Shown here piece after piece: positions 1 to 7,910 of a stretch of DNA of 64,000 bases; the stretch's first letter is position 1; each line of letters begins with the position of its first letter. Below the pieces are notes generated by a model, which saw only the letters and a list, made by a program, of their open reading frames with translations, made no database searches and had not been told where the DNA came from. Location of the stretch: NCBI RefSeq assembly GCF_009811555.1, contig NZ_BLIN01000005.1:2861501-2925500 (forward strand), read 5' to 3'. The stretch is from Streptomyces caniferus. Lineage in GTDB: Bacteria > Actinomycetota > Actinomycetes > Streptomycetales > Streptomycetaceae. Both the position numbers and the translations under genes were made by a program.

Positions 1-41
1 TGTCGTGGACGCGAGGGCCGATGCGCCCCGGCAGTCCCCTC

Positions 42-638
42 CTACCCCTCGTGCCCCGCCGTCTCGTGCCTCTTGGCCCGGCGGCCGCTCCGTCGTGGCC
101 GGGGGTCGTGGCCGTCCAGCAGTTCCAGGCGGCGGTCCGCGCCTCGGGTCTCGACCTGCACCACGATCCGGCGCAGCAGGTCCGCCAGGTCCAGCGCCTC
201 GTCGTCGCTCAATTCCCCGGTGACGAAGACTTCTTCGGCGTTGAACTCCGGAAAGACCCGGCCCATCAGCCGCTCGCCCTCCGGGGTGAGCGCGAGCAGG
301 GCGAGCCGCCCGTCGCCCGGGTGGGTCTTGCGCTCCATCAGGCCGCGGGCCTGGAGGGTGCGGGCGACGCCGGTGAGCGTGCCCTTGGAGATGCCGGCCT
401 CCTCGGCGACCCGGCGGGTCTCCATCTCGCCCCCGATCCACACCACCCACAGCACGACGAACGAGGTCCAGGTCAGCTCGGCGCCGCGCAGTACGGAGTT
501 CTCGAAGTGCTGCCGTACGGCCGCCGCGGCGCGGTAGATGTTCGCGACCGCCGCCATCTGCTCGTGGCGGACGGGGGTGTCGCCGAGCTTGGCCCGGACG
601 GCCTGCTCCGTGTCGTCGATGGAACGGTGCCCGCTCAC
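42..638 (-). CDS. MarR-family transcriptional regulator
   Basis: Winged-helix DNA-binding protein of the MarR family, probably a repressor that senses a small ligand. The winged helix spans about residues 70-120 (TRRVAEEAGISKGTLTGVAR, then the wing with DGR and LTPEGERL), flanked by the usual N- and C-terminal dimerisation helices. The reading frame is open from 689. I chose the second of two adjacent GTG codons because a GGGAG sequence lies just upstream, giving about 198 residues. The first GTG (641) is equally possible. The C-terminal tail is Arg/His-rich. It stands alone at the window edge, so its target cannot be told. Confidence 0.85.
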   Translation of the reverse strand: MSGHRSIDDTEQAVRAKLGDTPVRHEQMAAVANIYRAAAAVRQHFENSVLRGAELTWTSFVVLWVVWIGGEMETRRVAEEAGISKGTLTGVARTLQARGLMERKTHPGDGRLALLALTPEGERLMGRVFPEFNAEEVFVTGELSDDEALDLADLLRRIVVQVETRGADRRLELLDGHDPRPRRSGRRAKRHETAGHEG

Positions 639-641
639 CAC

Positions 642-943
642 GGCGTCTCCCTCAGCGTCGTCCGCGCTCCCGGCCGCCCCGCACCGCATCTCGTCGGGGG
701 CCGGGCGGGCCGGTTGCGGGCCGCCGCACGCCCCTTCCGCATCCCGTATCCGGTGTTCCGCACCCGGACCGGTACGCGCGCAGCCCGTACGGACTCAAAC
801 GGTAGCGCGAGGGGTGCCGGTCCGCCGTCGGTCGTGGCGCCGACACGCCGACATACCGATGCGCAGGCCTGCACGCTTATGGTGCGGCCGACGCGCTCCG
901 CCCCCGGCCGCCCCCGTATCCGCCCCGGCCGCCCGCTGCCGGC
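642..943. other. intergenic region between dusB and the MarR gene
   Basis: About 300 bases between the end of dusB and the start of the MarR gene, both on the minus strand. It should hold the MarR promoter. The short frames here have no ribosome binding site or recognisable domain, and I saw no strong hairpin or long palindrome. Confidence 0.5.
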
Positions 944-2071
944 TCAGCCGCCCGACGTGTCCAGCTCCGCGTCCGCGTCCACGCCCGCGCAGTCGTAGGG
1001 GTCGTCGAGCCAGCCGTCCGGCAGCACGACCCGGTTGCGGCCGGAGGTGCGGCCGCGGGGGCCGTCCGCGCCGACCGGCCACGGCTGGTCCAGGTCCAGC
1101 TCCGACAGCAGCGCGTCCAGCTCGTCGAGCGAAGAGGTCACCGCGAGGCTGCGGCGCATCTCGGAGCCGATCGAGAAGCCCTTGGTGTACCAGGCGACGT
1201 GCTTACGGAAGTCGATCACGCCACGGGTCTCGTCGCCGATCCACTCGCCGAGCAGCGTGGCGTGCCGCAGCATCACCGCCGCGACCTCCTTGAGGGTGGG
1301 CTGCGCGTAGGTGCCGGTCCCCTCGAAGGCCGCCACCAGATCGCCGAACAGCCAGGGCCGCCCCAGGCAGCCGCGTCCCACGACCACACCGTCGCAGCCG
1401 GTCTCGCGCATCATCCGCTGGGCGTCGTCGGCCGACCAGATGTCGCCGTTGCCGAGCACCGGGATCTCCGGGACGTGCTCCTTGAGGCGCGCGATGGCGT
1501 CCCAGTCGGCGGTGCCGCCGTAGTGCTGGGCCGCGGTCCGCCCGTGCAGGGCGATCGCCGTGATGCCCTCCTCGGCGGCGATCCGCCCGGCGTCCAGGTA
1601 GGTGATGTGGTCGTCGTCGATGCCCTTGCGCATCTTCATCGTCACGGGCAGCGCGCCCGCGTTCGCCACCGCCTCGCGCAGGATCGAGCGCAGCAGGTTC
1701 CGCTTGTACGGCAGCGCCGAGCCGCCGCCCTTGCGGGTCACCTTCGGGACCGGGCAGCCGAAGTTCAGGTCGATGTGGTCGGCGAGGTCCTCTTCCGCGA
1801 TCATGCGGGCGGCCTTGCCGACGGTGTCCGGGTCGACGCCGTACAGCTGGATCGAGCGCGGCTTCTCGGTCTCGTCGAAGTGGATCAGCTGCATGGTCTT
1901 CTCGTTGCGCTCGACCAGCGCCCGCGTCGTGATCATTTCGCTGACGAACAGGCCCTTGCCGCCGCTGAACTCCCGGCACAGCGTCCGGAACGGGGCATTG
2001 GTGATACCGGCCATGGGCGCGAGCACCACGGGCGGCTGCACCGCATGCGGACCGATCTGCAGCAGAGTCAT
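944..2071 (-). CDS. dusB: tRNA-dihydrouridine synthase (DusB type)
   Basis: FMN-dependent enzyme that reduces specific uridines in tRNA to dihydrouridine with NADPH. The TIM-barrel start (PPVVLAPMAGITNAPFRTLC, residues 13-32) and the DUS signature with the catalytic cysteine (DLNFGCPVPKVTRKGGGSAL) are both visible, followed by MKMRKG, the ALHGR motif and VVVGRGCLGRPWLF near the phosphate-binding end. The frame is open 297 bases further upstream, but homology begins at MTLLQIG, so 2071 is taken as the start; this gives 375 residues, normal for the family. It is divergent from the following DHA2 transporter. Confidence 0.93.
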   Translation of the reverse strand: MTLLQIGPHAVQPPVVLAPMAGITNAPFRTLCREFSGGKGLFVSEMITTRALVERNEKTMQLIHFDETEKPRSIQLYGVDPDTVGKAARMIAEEDLADHIDLNFGCPVPKVTRKGGGSALPYKRNLLRSILREAVANAGALPVTMKMRKGIDDDHITYLDAGRIAAEEGITAIALHGRTAAQHYGGTADWDAIARLKEHVPEIPVLGNGDIWSADDAQRMMRETGCDGVVVGRGCLGRPWLFGDLVAAFEGTGTYAQPTLKEVAAVMLRHATLLGEWIGDETRGVIDFRKHVAWYTKGFSIGSEMRRSLAVTSSLDELDALLSELDLDQPWPVGADGPRGRTSGRNRVVLPDGWLDDPYDCAGVDADAELDTSGG

Positions 2072-2225
2072 GACGGCGATACCTTCGGCTTTCTTCGGCT
2101 TCCTTCGACCAGGCGGGCGGGCGGCGGCCGTGAGCACGGTCCGGCCGCTGCGATCTCCCATTGTCCCGCACCGCGCGAGTGGCCCCGCCAGGACCGGGAG
2201 CACGGGATCGTTGTAGCGTTCAACC

Positions 2226-3680
2226 ATGCCTGAGCTCAGCCGTCGACGGCGTCTCCTGGTGCTGGCGATCTGCTGTATGAGCCTGCTGATCGTCAGCCTC
2301 GACAACACCATCCTCAATGTCGCCCTGCCGTCCGTACAGCGTGAGCTGCACGTCTCGGTCTCCGGCATGCAGTGGACGATCGACGCCTACACCCTGGTCC
2401 TGGCATCGCTGCTGATGCTGGCCGGCTCCACCGCCGACCGGCTCGGCCGGCGCCGGGTCTTCCTGGTCGGCCTGGTGGTCTTCGCCCTCGGCTCGTTGCT
2501 GTGCAGCCTGGCTCCCGGCCTGGAGTGGCTGGTGGTCTTCCGGATGGTGCAGGCGGTCGGCGGCTCGATGCTCAACCCCGTCGCCATGTCGATCATCACC
2601 AACACCTTCACCGAGCCGCGGGAGCGGGCCCGCGCGATCGGGGTGTGGGGCGGGGTCGTCGGCATCAGCATGGCGGCCGGGCCGGTGATCGGCGGGCTGC
2701 TGGTGCAGAGCGTCGGCTGGCGCTCGATCTTCTGGATCAACGTTCCGATCGGCGCGCTCGCGCTCTTCCTGACCCTGCGCTACGTCCCGGAGTCCCGCGC
2801 CCCCCGGCCGCGCCGCGTCGACCCGGTCGGCCAGCTGCTGGTGATCGCGCTGCTCGGCTCGCTGACGTACGCGATCATCGAGGCCCCCGACGCCGGCTGG
2901 ACGTCCCCCGAGATCCTGACGTTCGTGCTGGTCGCGCTGGTGTCCCTGGCCGGCCTGATCGTCTACGAGCGGCGCCGTACGGAACCCCTCATCGATCTGC
3001 GGTTCTTCCACAGCGCGCCGTTCAGCGGGGCCACGATCGTGGCGGTGTGCGCCTTCGCCGCCCTCGCCGGCTTCCTCTTCATCAACACGCTGTATCTGCA
3101 GAACATCCGTGGCCTGTCCGCTTTGGACGCCGGTCTCTACATGCTCCCCATGGCCGGGATGACGCTGGTCTTCGCGCCGGTTTCGGGGCGGCTGGTCGGC
3201 AACCGGGGGCCGCGGCTGCCGTTGCTCCTCGCCGGGGCGGCGATGGGGGCGAGCGGGCTGCTCTTCGCGGCGTTCGACGCACAGTCGACGAACCCGCTGC
3301 TGTTCACCGGCTATGTCCTGTTCGGCATCGGGTTCGGCCTGGTCAATGCGCCGATCACCAACACCGCGGTGTCCGGTATGCCCCGCACCCAGGCAGGAGT
3401 GGCCGCCGCCGTCGCCTCCACCAGCCGGCAGGTCGGGCAGTCCCTCGGCGTGGCGGTGATCGGCGCCGTACTGGCGAGCGGGGCACACGCCGCCGCCACC
3501 GCGGACGCCTTCATCGCGGCCGGCCGCCCCGCTTGGTGGATCATCGCCGGCTGCGGTGCGGCCGTCCTGCTGCTCGGCGCCCTGACGACGGGCCGGTGGG
3601 CGAAGGCGACGGCCGACCGGACGGCGCTGCTGTTCGACGACGGGACACAGGGGCTCCGGGCGGCGGACGCACGGTCATAG
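2226..3680 (+). CDS. MFS transporter, DHA2 (EmrB/QacA) family
   Basis: Proton-coupled multidrug efflux pump of the inner membrane, 484 residues, which fits the 14-helix DHA2 family. It begins RRRRLLVLAICCMSLLIVSL and continues with the motif LDNTILNVALPSVQRELHVS. Motif A-like DRLGRRRVF follows helix 2, and motif C-like sequence (GGVVGISMAAGPVIGGLLV) lies in helix 5. Only about 150 bases separate it from dusB on the other strand, and there is no obvious ribosome binding site before the ATG. The substrate cannot be told; no dedicated regulator is adjacent. Confidence 0.9.
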   Translation: MPELSRRRRLLVLAICCMSLLIVSLDNTILNVALPSVQRELHVSVSGMQWTIDAYTLVLASLLMLAGSTADRLGRRRVFLVGLVVFALGSLLCSLAPGLEWLVVFRMVQAVGGSMLNPVAMSIITNTFTEPRERARAIGVWGGVVGISMAAGPVIGGLLVQSVGWRSIFWINVPIGALALFLTLRYVPESRAPRPRRVDPVGQLLVIALLGSLTYAIIEAPDAGWTSPEILTFVLVALVSLAGLIVYERRRTEPLIDLRFFHSAPFSGATIVAVCAFAALAGFLFINTLYLQNIRGLSALDAGLYMLPMAGMTLVFAPVSGRLVGNRGPRLPLLLAGAAMGASGLLFAAFDAQSTNPLLFTGYVLFGIGFGLVNAPITNTAVSGMPRTQAGVAAAVASTSRQVGQSLGVAVIGAVLASGAHAAATADAFIAAGRPAWWIIAGCGAAVLLLGALTTGRWAKATADRTALLFDDGTQGLRAADARS

Positions 3681-3760
3681 GGGCGGGAGGGGCGGGCGCC
3701 GACCGGGAGCCCGCCTCCGGTCGGGAACGATCCGCTCGGCACCCGTCGTACGGCGGTTTC

Positions 3761-3790
3761 GCCGGAGATCATCCGCGGGTGATCTCCGGC
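3761..3790. promoter_or_regulatory. perfect 11-bp inverted repeat just upstream of the 3806 gene
   Basis: GCCGGAGATCA (3761-3771) and TGATCTCCGGC (3780-3790) are perfect inverted copies around an 8-base centre. The element ends 15 bases before the ATG of the next gene. It could be an operator or a 5'-leader hairpin. It is less likely a terminator for the upstream transporter, because no T-tract follows. Confidence 0.6.
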
Positions 3791-3805
3791 TGGCAGGATC
3801 GCACC

Positions 3806-4387
3806 ATGGCGACATCTCCGACGATCGACTACGTACGAGTGGCCGACGTTCTCACCGACCTCGGCATGATCACCCGGGAGACGGCGCAACGCGTCCTGGA
3901 CGACTTCGGGGACCTCGCGCACGGCGCACTGACACGGCATGATCACATAGCCGCCGCCCTCGAGGACTTCGGCGTGGCCGTCAGCATCCACGCCGATGAC
4001 GTCGACTTCGCCGACGCGCACTACCCCTGGCTCCTGGAAGAGGCGGCGGCCCTCACCGGCGGGAAGGTCACCGTCGACAACTTCCGTTTCGCCAGGGCGG
4101 ACGAGGACGACGAGGACAACGGCCGGGGAACGCTGTACTTCGACCGCAACGGCAAGGAGCTCTCCTTCCTCATCGAGCAGGAGTCGAACGACTACCTCGA
4201 CATGGGCGCGGCGCAGGCCGCCATCGAAGAGCTCAGCCCCGACGACGACCCGCGGTCCTTCCGCTGCGTCGACAACGGCCCCGGGAACTCCCTGGGGACC
4301 ATGGACGACATCATGGTCCTGGCCACGGCCGAGCAGCGCGAAGGACTCGGCCGGCACCTCGGCCTCAGCTTCCGCGAGCCGTGGTGA
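3806..4387 (+). CDS. hypothetical acidic protein
   Basis: Soluble acidic protein of 193 residues that I do not recognise. It starts MATSPTIDYVRVADVLTDLG and has no signal peptide or membrane segment. The middle has an Asp/Glu-rich turn (ADEDDEDNGRG, about residues 105-115) followed by TLYFDRNGKELSFLIEQES. The C-terminal half (SFRCVDNGPGNSLGTMDDIM) looks globular. The frame is open far upstream inside the transporter, but the ATG at 3806 follows CAGG at suitable spacing and the palindrome at 3761-3790. It appears monocistronic. It could be an immunity or adaptor protein, but nothing in the sequence proves that. Confidence 0.75.
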   Translation: MATSPTIDYVRVADVLTDLGMITRETAQRVLDDFGDLAHGALTRHDHIAAALEDFGVAVSIHADDVDFADAHYPWLLEEAAALTGGKVTVDNFRFARADEDDEDNGRGTLYFDRNGKELSFLIEQESNDYLDMGAAQAAIEELSPDDDPRSFRCVDNGPGNSLGTMDDIMVLATAEQREGLGRHLGLSFREPW

Positions 4388-4504
4388 GGACGACACGGGT
4401 CCCCGGTGGGTGTCAGGGCGAGGCGTCCGTGGGCGCGGGCGGGGCATGAGGTTGCCGAGCGATCCGAAGCGCTTCGACGGTGACGTCGGCAGGATGTCGC
4501 CGGG

Positions 4505-5056
4505 TCATGACGGCCGCCCGCCGAACTGCCAGTGGTGCACCTCGATGTCGGCGTACCGGCCCGGGGTCAGGACGGCGCGCGCCGCGTCCGGGTCCGGTGC
4601 CCGGACCAACGCTGCCGTGCCGAGCCAGGTGGCGCCGTCGTCGGACAGCAGCGGCCCGTAGGCGATCAACTCGTCCCGGCCGGGCGGCACCGCGAGGTCG
4701 GCGGCCGGTCCCGTGGCGAGGCCGAGCACCAGATACCGGTTGCCGCCGTCACTGCCGCCGGGGAAGTCCCACATGGTGCGCCCCAGCGTGTTGCGCCACC
4801 GTCGCAGCAGCACGTCCCGGTAGGCACCGGCCTGATAGTTCGGCTCATCGAAGGCGAAGGCGCGGGCGGCGACGGGATCGGGCAGGTCGACGATGTGCAC
4901 GCTGCCGGTGAGGGTGTCGCCGTCGTCGGCGAAGGTCGGGCCCCGGGCGATCATCTCCTTCGCGTACCGGTCCATGTAGGACCAGTGCTCTTCCAGCAGC
5001 TCGTCGCGCAGCGGCAGGGAGCCGGGCCGGTCGCGGTGGAAACAGAGGAACTCCAT
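4505..5056 (-). CDS. YCII-domain protein with two tandem domains
   Basis: Two YCII-like (ferredoxin-fold) halves lie in tandem. The first covers about residues 1-90 (MEFLCFHRDRPGSLPLRDEL, then EHWSYMDRYAKEMIARGPTF and GSVHIVDLPDPVAARAFAFD). The second covers about 105-183 (RYLVLGLATG, GPLLSDDGATWLGTAALVRA, ARAVLTPGRYADIEVHHWQF). YCII proteins are small dimeric folds often linked to chlorinated aromatic or lactone chemistry, but the function here is unknown. The ATG at 5056 is where homology begins; the frame continues 27 bases upstream to a GTG. Confidence 0.8.
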   Translation of the reverse strand: MEFLCFHRDRPGSLPLRDELLEEHWSYMDRYAKEMIARGPTFADDGDTLTGSVHIVDLPDPVAARAFAFDEPNYQAGAYRDVLLRRWRNTLGRTMWDFPGGSDGGNRYLVLGLATGPAADLAVPPGRDELIAYGPLLSDDGATWLGTAALVRAPDPDAARAVLTPGRYADIEVHHWQFGGRPS

Positions 5057-5118
5057 GCCCCAGGGTCTCTTCCGGGAGGTCACCAGGTCGAGCGGGTTTC
5101 GCTACGAGCCGCGCACCC

Positions 5119-6042
5119 TCACACCGTGACGAGCTCCGCCGACTCCGCCGCCAGCCGCTCCAGCCGCTCCCGGGTCAACTCGTCCACCGGCGTGTAGGAC
5201 AGCAGCTTGGGGCCGGGGTTGGGGCCCGTCCACAGGCTCGTGGAGGACAGTTGCAGCACGCCCACCCGCGGATGCCGGAAGAGTTTGACGGAGCTCATCG
5301 GGCGGACGACCTCGTGCTGCGCCCAGATCGACCGGAACTCGGCCGACGCCTCCGTCAGCCGCGCGACCAGCGCCTTCCAGGCCGGCTCCGCGACGTGCTC
5401 GGCCATCGACGCCCGGAACTTGGCGGCCATCACCCGCATCGTGGCGTCCAGATCGACCACGCTCGCCCGCCACTCGGGGTGGGTGAACGCCAGCCACATG
5501 CAGTTGCGGTCCTCTTCGGGCAGCGCGTCGAGGTCGCACATCAGGCGGCCGTATGTGGCGTTGTAGGCGAGGATGTCGAACCGGCTGTTCTGGAGGACGG
5601 CTGGGAACGGCTCCAACTGGCGGAGCACCTGCCGCAGTTCGCGCGTGACACCCGTGCACTCCTTGCCCGGCGTCGGGTCGATCGCCCCGGCCAGCGCGAA
5701 CAGATGGCTGCGCTCGGCGCGGTCGAGCAGCAGCGCACGGGCGACCGCGTCCAGGACCTGCGGCGATACGTGGATGTCCCGGGCCTGTTCGAGCCAGGTG
5801 TACCAGGTGACACCGACGGCGCCGAGGTGTGCGACCTCCTCCCGGCGCAGACCGGGGGTACGGCGGCGGGCACCCCGGGGCAGCCCGACCTGCTCCGGCG
5901 TGATCCGCTCCCGCCGGCTGCGCAGGAAGGCGGCCAGCTCGGCCCGGCGGACGGCGTCGTCGCCCGGGGCGGTGCCGTGTCGTGGGGCGGCGGTGCCACC
6001 GGGGCCTGTGGCAGTCTGCGTCAGGGGCGGGTCCACGGTCAT
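5119..6042 (-). CDS. XRE-family regulator with MmyB-like ligand-binding domain
   Basis: Helix-turn-helix regulator of 307 residues. The N-terminal HTH (about residues 28-90) contains the hallmark RRTPGLRREEVAHLGAVGVTWYTWLEQ and HVSPQVLDAVARAL. The C-terminal region (WLAFTHPEWRASVVDLDATM and later STSLWTGPNPGPKLLSYTPVDE) matches the MmyB-type domain proposed to bind fatty-acid-like ligands. It is divergent from a DHA2 efflux pump and probably controls it and itself through the repeats at 6087-6116. The ATG at 6042 was chosen because the frame upstream reads back through the promoter. Confidence 0.9.
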   Translation of the reverse strand: MTVDPPLTQTATGPGGTAAPRHGTAPGDDAVRRAELAAFLRSRRERITPEQVGLPRGARRRTPGLRREEVAHLGAVGVTWYTWLEQARDIHVSPQVLDAVARALLLDRAERSHLFALAGAIDPTPGKECTGVTRELRQVLRQLEPFPAVLQNSRFDILAYNATYGRLMCDLDALPEEDRNCMWLAFTHPEWRASVVDLDATMRVMAAKFRASMAEHVAEPAWKALVARLTEASAEFRSIWAQHEVVRPMSSVKLFRHPRVGVLQLSSTSLWTGPNPGPKLLSYTPVDELTRERLERLAAESAELVTV

Positions 6043-6086
6043 GCCTCCAGGGTGCCGCAGGCCGGAACCGGTTGCCAGGTAGCACC

Positions 6087-6116
6087 GGTACCAGGATAGA
6101 AACACTCTGGTACCAG
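6087..6116. promoter_or_regulatory. GGTACCAG repeats in the XRE/MFS divergent promoter
   Basis: GGTACCAG occurs at 6087-6094 and again at 6109-6116, exactly 22 bases apart (two helical turns). The second copy overlaps CTGGTACC (6107-6114), so the first copy and this sequence also form an 8-bp inverted repeat with a 12-base centre. It sits between the divergent regulator and transporter starts and is a natural operator candidate for the XRE protein. Confidence 0.55.
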
Positions 6117-6164
6117 CCTGCGCGGTCGACGATCGTCGAGTTCGTGAGCAATACCCGAGCACAG

Positions 6165-7679
6165 ATGACCACCGCAAACCCCCCGGCCGCGACCCTTGAA
6201 GCCCAGGCCGCCCTCCCGGTCGCCGCGGCCCCGGAGGCGCCGGCGACCCCGGCAGCCCCGGCCGCGCCCGGACCCGCCCCGCAGCGGCACCCGGCCACGA
6301 CCGTACTGACCCCGCTCGGCCTGCTGACCGTGCTGCTGGGCGCGGCCCTCCCGATGATCGACTTCTTTATCGTCAATGTCGCGCTGCCGACCATCGACCA
6401 CGACCTGCACGCGGGGCCCGCGATGCTGGAGATGGTGGTGGCCGGTTACGGCGTCGCCTACGCCATGCTGTTGGTGCTCGGCGGTCGGCTCGGCGACATG
6501 ATCGGCCGCCGTCGGCTGTTCCTGTGGGGCCTGGCCGCCTTCGGCCTCACCTCGCTGGCCTGCGGTCTTGCCCCGGACGCCGGGACGCTGGTGGCCGCCC
6601 GGGTCGCCCAGGGCGCCGCGGCCGCGCTGCTGCTGCCGCAGGTGCTCGCCACCATCCAGGCCACGACCACCGGCAAGCGGCGCGCCAAGGCGGTCAGCCT
6701 GTACGGCGGCACGGCAGGCGTCGCCAGCGCCGTCGGCCAGGTACTCGGCGGCCTGCTGGTCTCCGTCGACCTGGCGGGCACCGGCTGGCGCGCGGTCTTC
6801 CTGGTGAACGTCCCGATCTCCGCCGCCGCCTGGCTGCTGGCCGCCCGTACGGTCCCCGAGACCCGCTCCCCGCACCCGAGCCGGGTGGACGGCATCGGGA
6901 CCGCGCTGCTCGCCGCCACGCTGATCACCCTGCTGCTGCCGCTGACCGAGGGCCGGGCGGCCGGCTGGCCGGCGTGGTCCTGGGTGCTGCTGGCCGTCTT
7001 CCCGTTCGTCGCCGCCGCGTTCGTGCTCGTCGAGCACCGGGCCGAACGTGCGGGCCGTACCCCGCTCGTCCCGCCCTCGCTGCTGCGCATCCCCTCCGTG
7101 AACAGCGGACTCACCATGATCATCCCGTTCACGCTGGGCTTCGGCGGCTTTATGTTCGTGGTCGCCGTCGCGCTCCAGAACGGCCTGCACTACGGCCCGT
7201 TCGCGGCCGGACTGTCCCTGGCGCCGCTGTGCGTCACGTTCTTCTTCGCCTCGCTCGCCGGTCCGCGGCTGGTGATGCGGTTCGGGCGGCGGGTGGTGGT
7301 CGCCGGTTCGGCGATCCAGGGCATCGGCCTGATCGCCCTGGCGCTGACCGTGCACACGGGCTGGCCCGGGATATCGGTGGCCGGACTCGCATCGAGCATG
7401 GCGGTCCTGGGACTCGGGCAGGGCATGGTGCTGCCGGTACTGATGCGCATCGTGCTGAGCGAACTGCCGGTGGCACAGGCGGGCGTGGGCGGCGGCGTCA
7501 TGGTCACCACCCAGCAGTCCGGTCTCGCCCTGGGCGTGGCCACCCTCGGCACGCTCTTCCTCGGACTGCTGCCGTCCCTCGGCGTCCGCGACGCGATGCT
7601 CGCGGCCCTGCTGACGCAACTGGCGATCGTCGCGGGCACGACGGCGCTCGCCCTGCGTCTGCCCCGGACCCTGCGCTGA
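6165..7679 (+). CDS. MFS transporter, DHA2 family
   Basis: Integral-membrane efflux pump of 504 residues with a long Ala/Pro-rich cytoplasmic N-terminus (residues 1-45), then LTPLGLLTVLLGAALPMIDF and FIVNVALPTIDHDLHAGPAM. Motif A (GGRLGDMIGRRRLFLWGL) and a motif C-like helix (GGTAGVASAVGQVLGGLLV) support proton-driven drug export with about 14 helices. Start chosen at ATG 6165; an in-frame GTG at 6144 would add seven residues. It is divergent from the MmyB-type XRE regulator, the likely controller. The same regulator/pump arrangement occurs again at 45340-47856. Confidence 0.9.
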   Translation: MTTANPPAATLEAQAALPVAAAPEAPATPAAPAAPGPAPQRHPATTVLTPLGLLTVLLGAALPMIDFFIVNVALPTIDHDLHAGPAMLEMVVAGYGVAYAMLLVLGGRLGDMIGRRRLFLWGLAAFGLTSLACGLAPDAGTLVAARVAQGAAAALLLPQVLATIQATTTGKRRAKAVSLYGGTAGVASAVGQVLGGLLVSVDLAGTGWRAVFLVNVPISAAAWLLAARTVPETRSPHPSRVDGIGTALLAATLITLLLPLTEGRAAGWPAWSWVLLAVFPFVAAAFVLVEHRAERAGRTPLVPPSLLRIPSVNSGLTMIIPFTLGFGGFMFVVAVALQNGLHYGPFAAGLSLAPLCVTFFFASLAGPRLVMRFGRRVVVAGSAIQGIGLIALALTVHTGWPGISVAGLASSMAVLGLGQGMVLPVLMRIVLSELPVAQAGVGGGVMVTTQQSGLALGVATLGTLFLGLLPSLGVRDAMLAALLTQLAIVAGTTALALRLPRTLR

Positions 7680-7765
7680 GCTGCGCCGGCACGCCCCTGA
7701 CCTGAGCTGCGCTGCGCTGACCTGCGAGGGAGCGACGGGGCGAGGGCGGACGGGGATCGACTCGC

Positions 7766-7814
7766 GGCATGACGGCTGACAGGTATTGAAATCTGTCAGC
7801 CGTCATGCCATAGT
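7766..7814 (+). promoter_or_regulatory. promoter with 17-bp palindromic operator upstream of the aldo/keto reductase
   Basis: GGCATGACGGCTGACAG (7766-7782) and CTGTCAGCCGTCATGCC (7793-7809) are perfect inverted copies around a 10-base centre. A plausible promoter lies across it: TTGAAA (7786-7791), 17 bases, then CATAGT (7809-7814). A protein bound here would block the polymerase, so this is most likely a repressor operator. The TetR protein encoded downstream is the first candidate. Confidence 0.65.
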
Positions 7815-7910
7815 GAAGGCACGGCGGCCGCCGCTCTTCGCATCCGCTCACCGATCCCGCCGCCCTCCGCATCCCCTGCCCCCATCCCTCCCGTTCTCCA
7901 GGAGCACGCA

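Noticed and set aside
2372..4387. Single 671-codon frame joining the transporter region to the 3806 gene
   Set aside because: The first two thirds are an Arg/Gly/Ala-rich shadow of the transporter; only the part from 3806 has normal composition and a start site.
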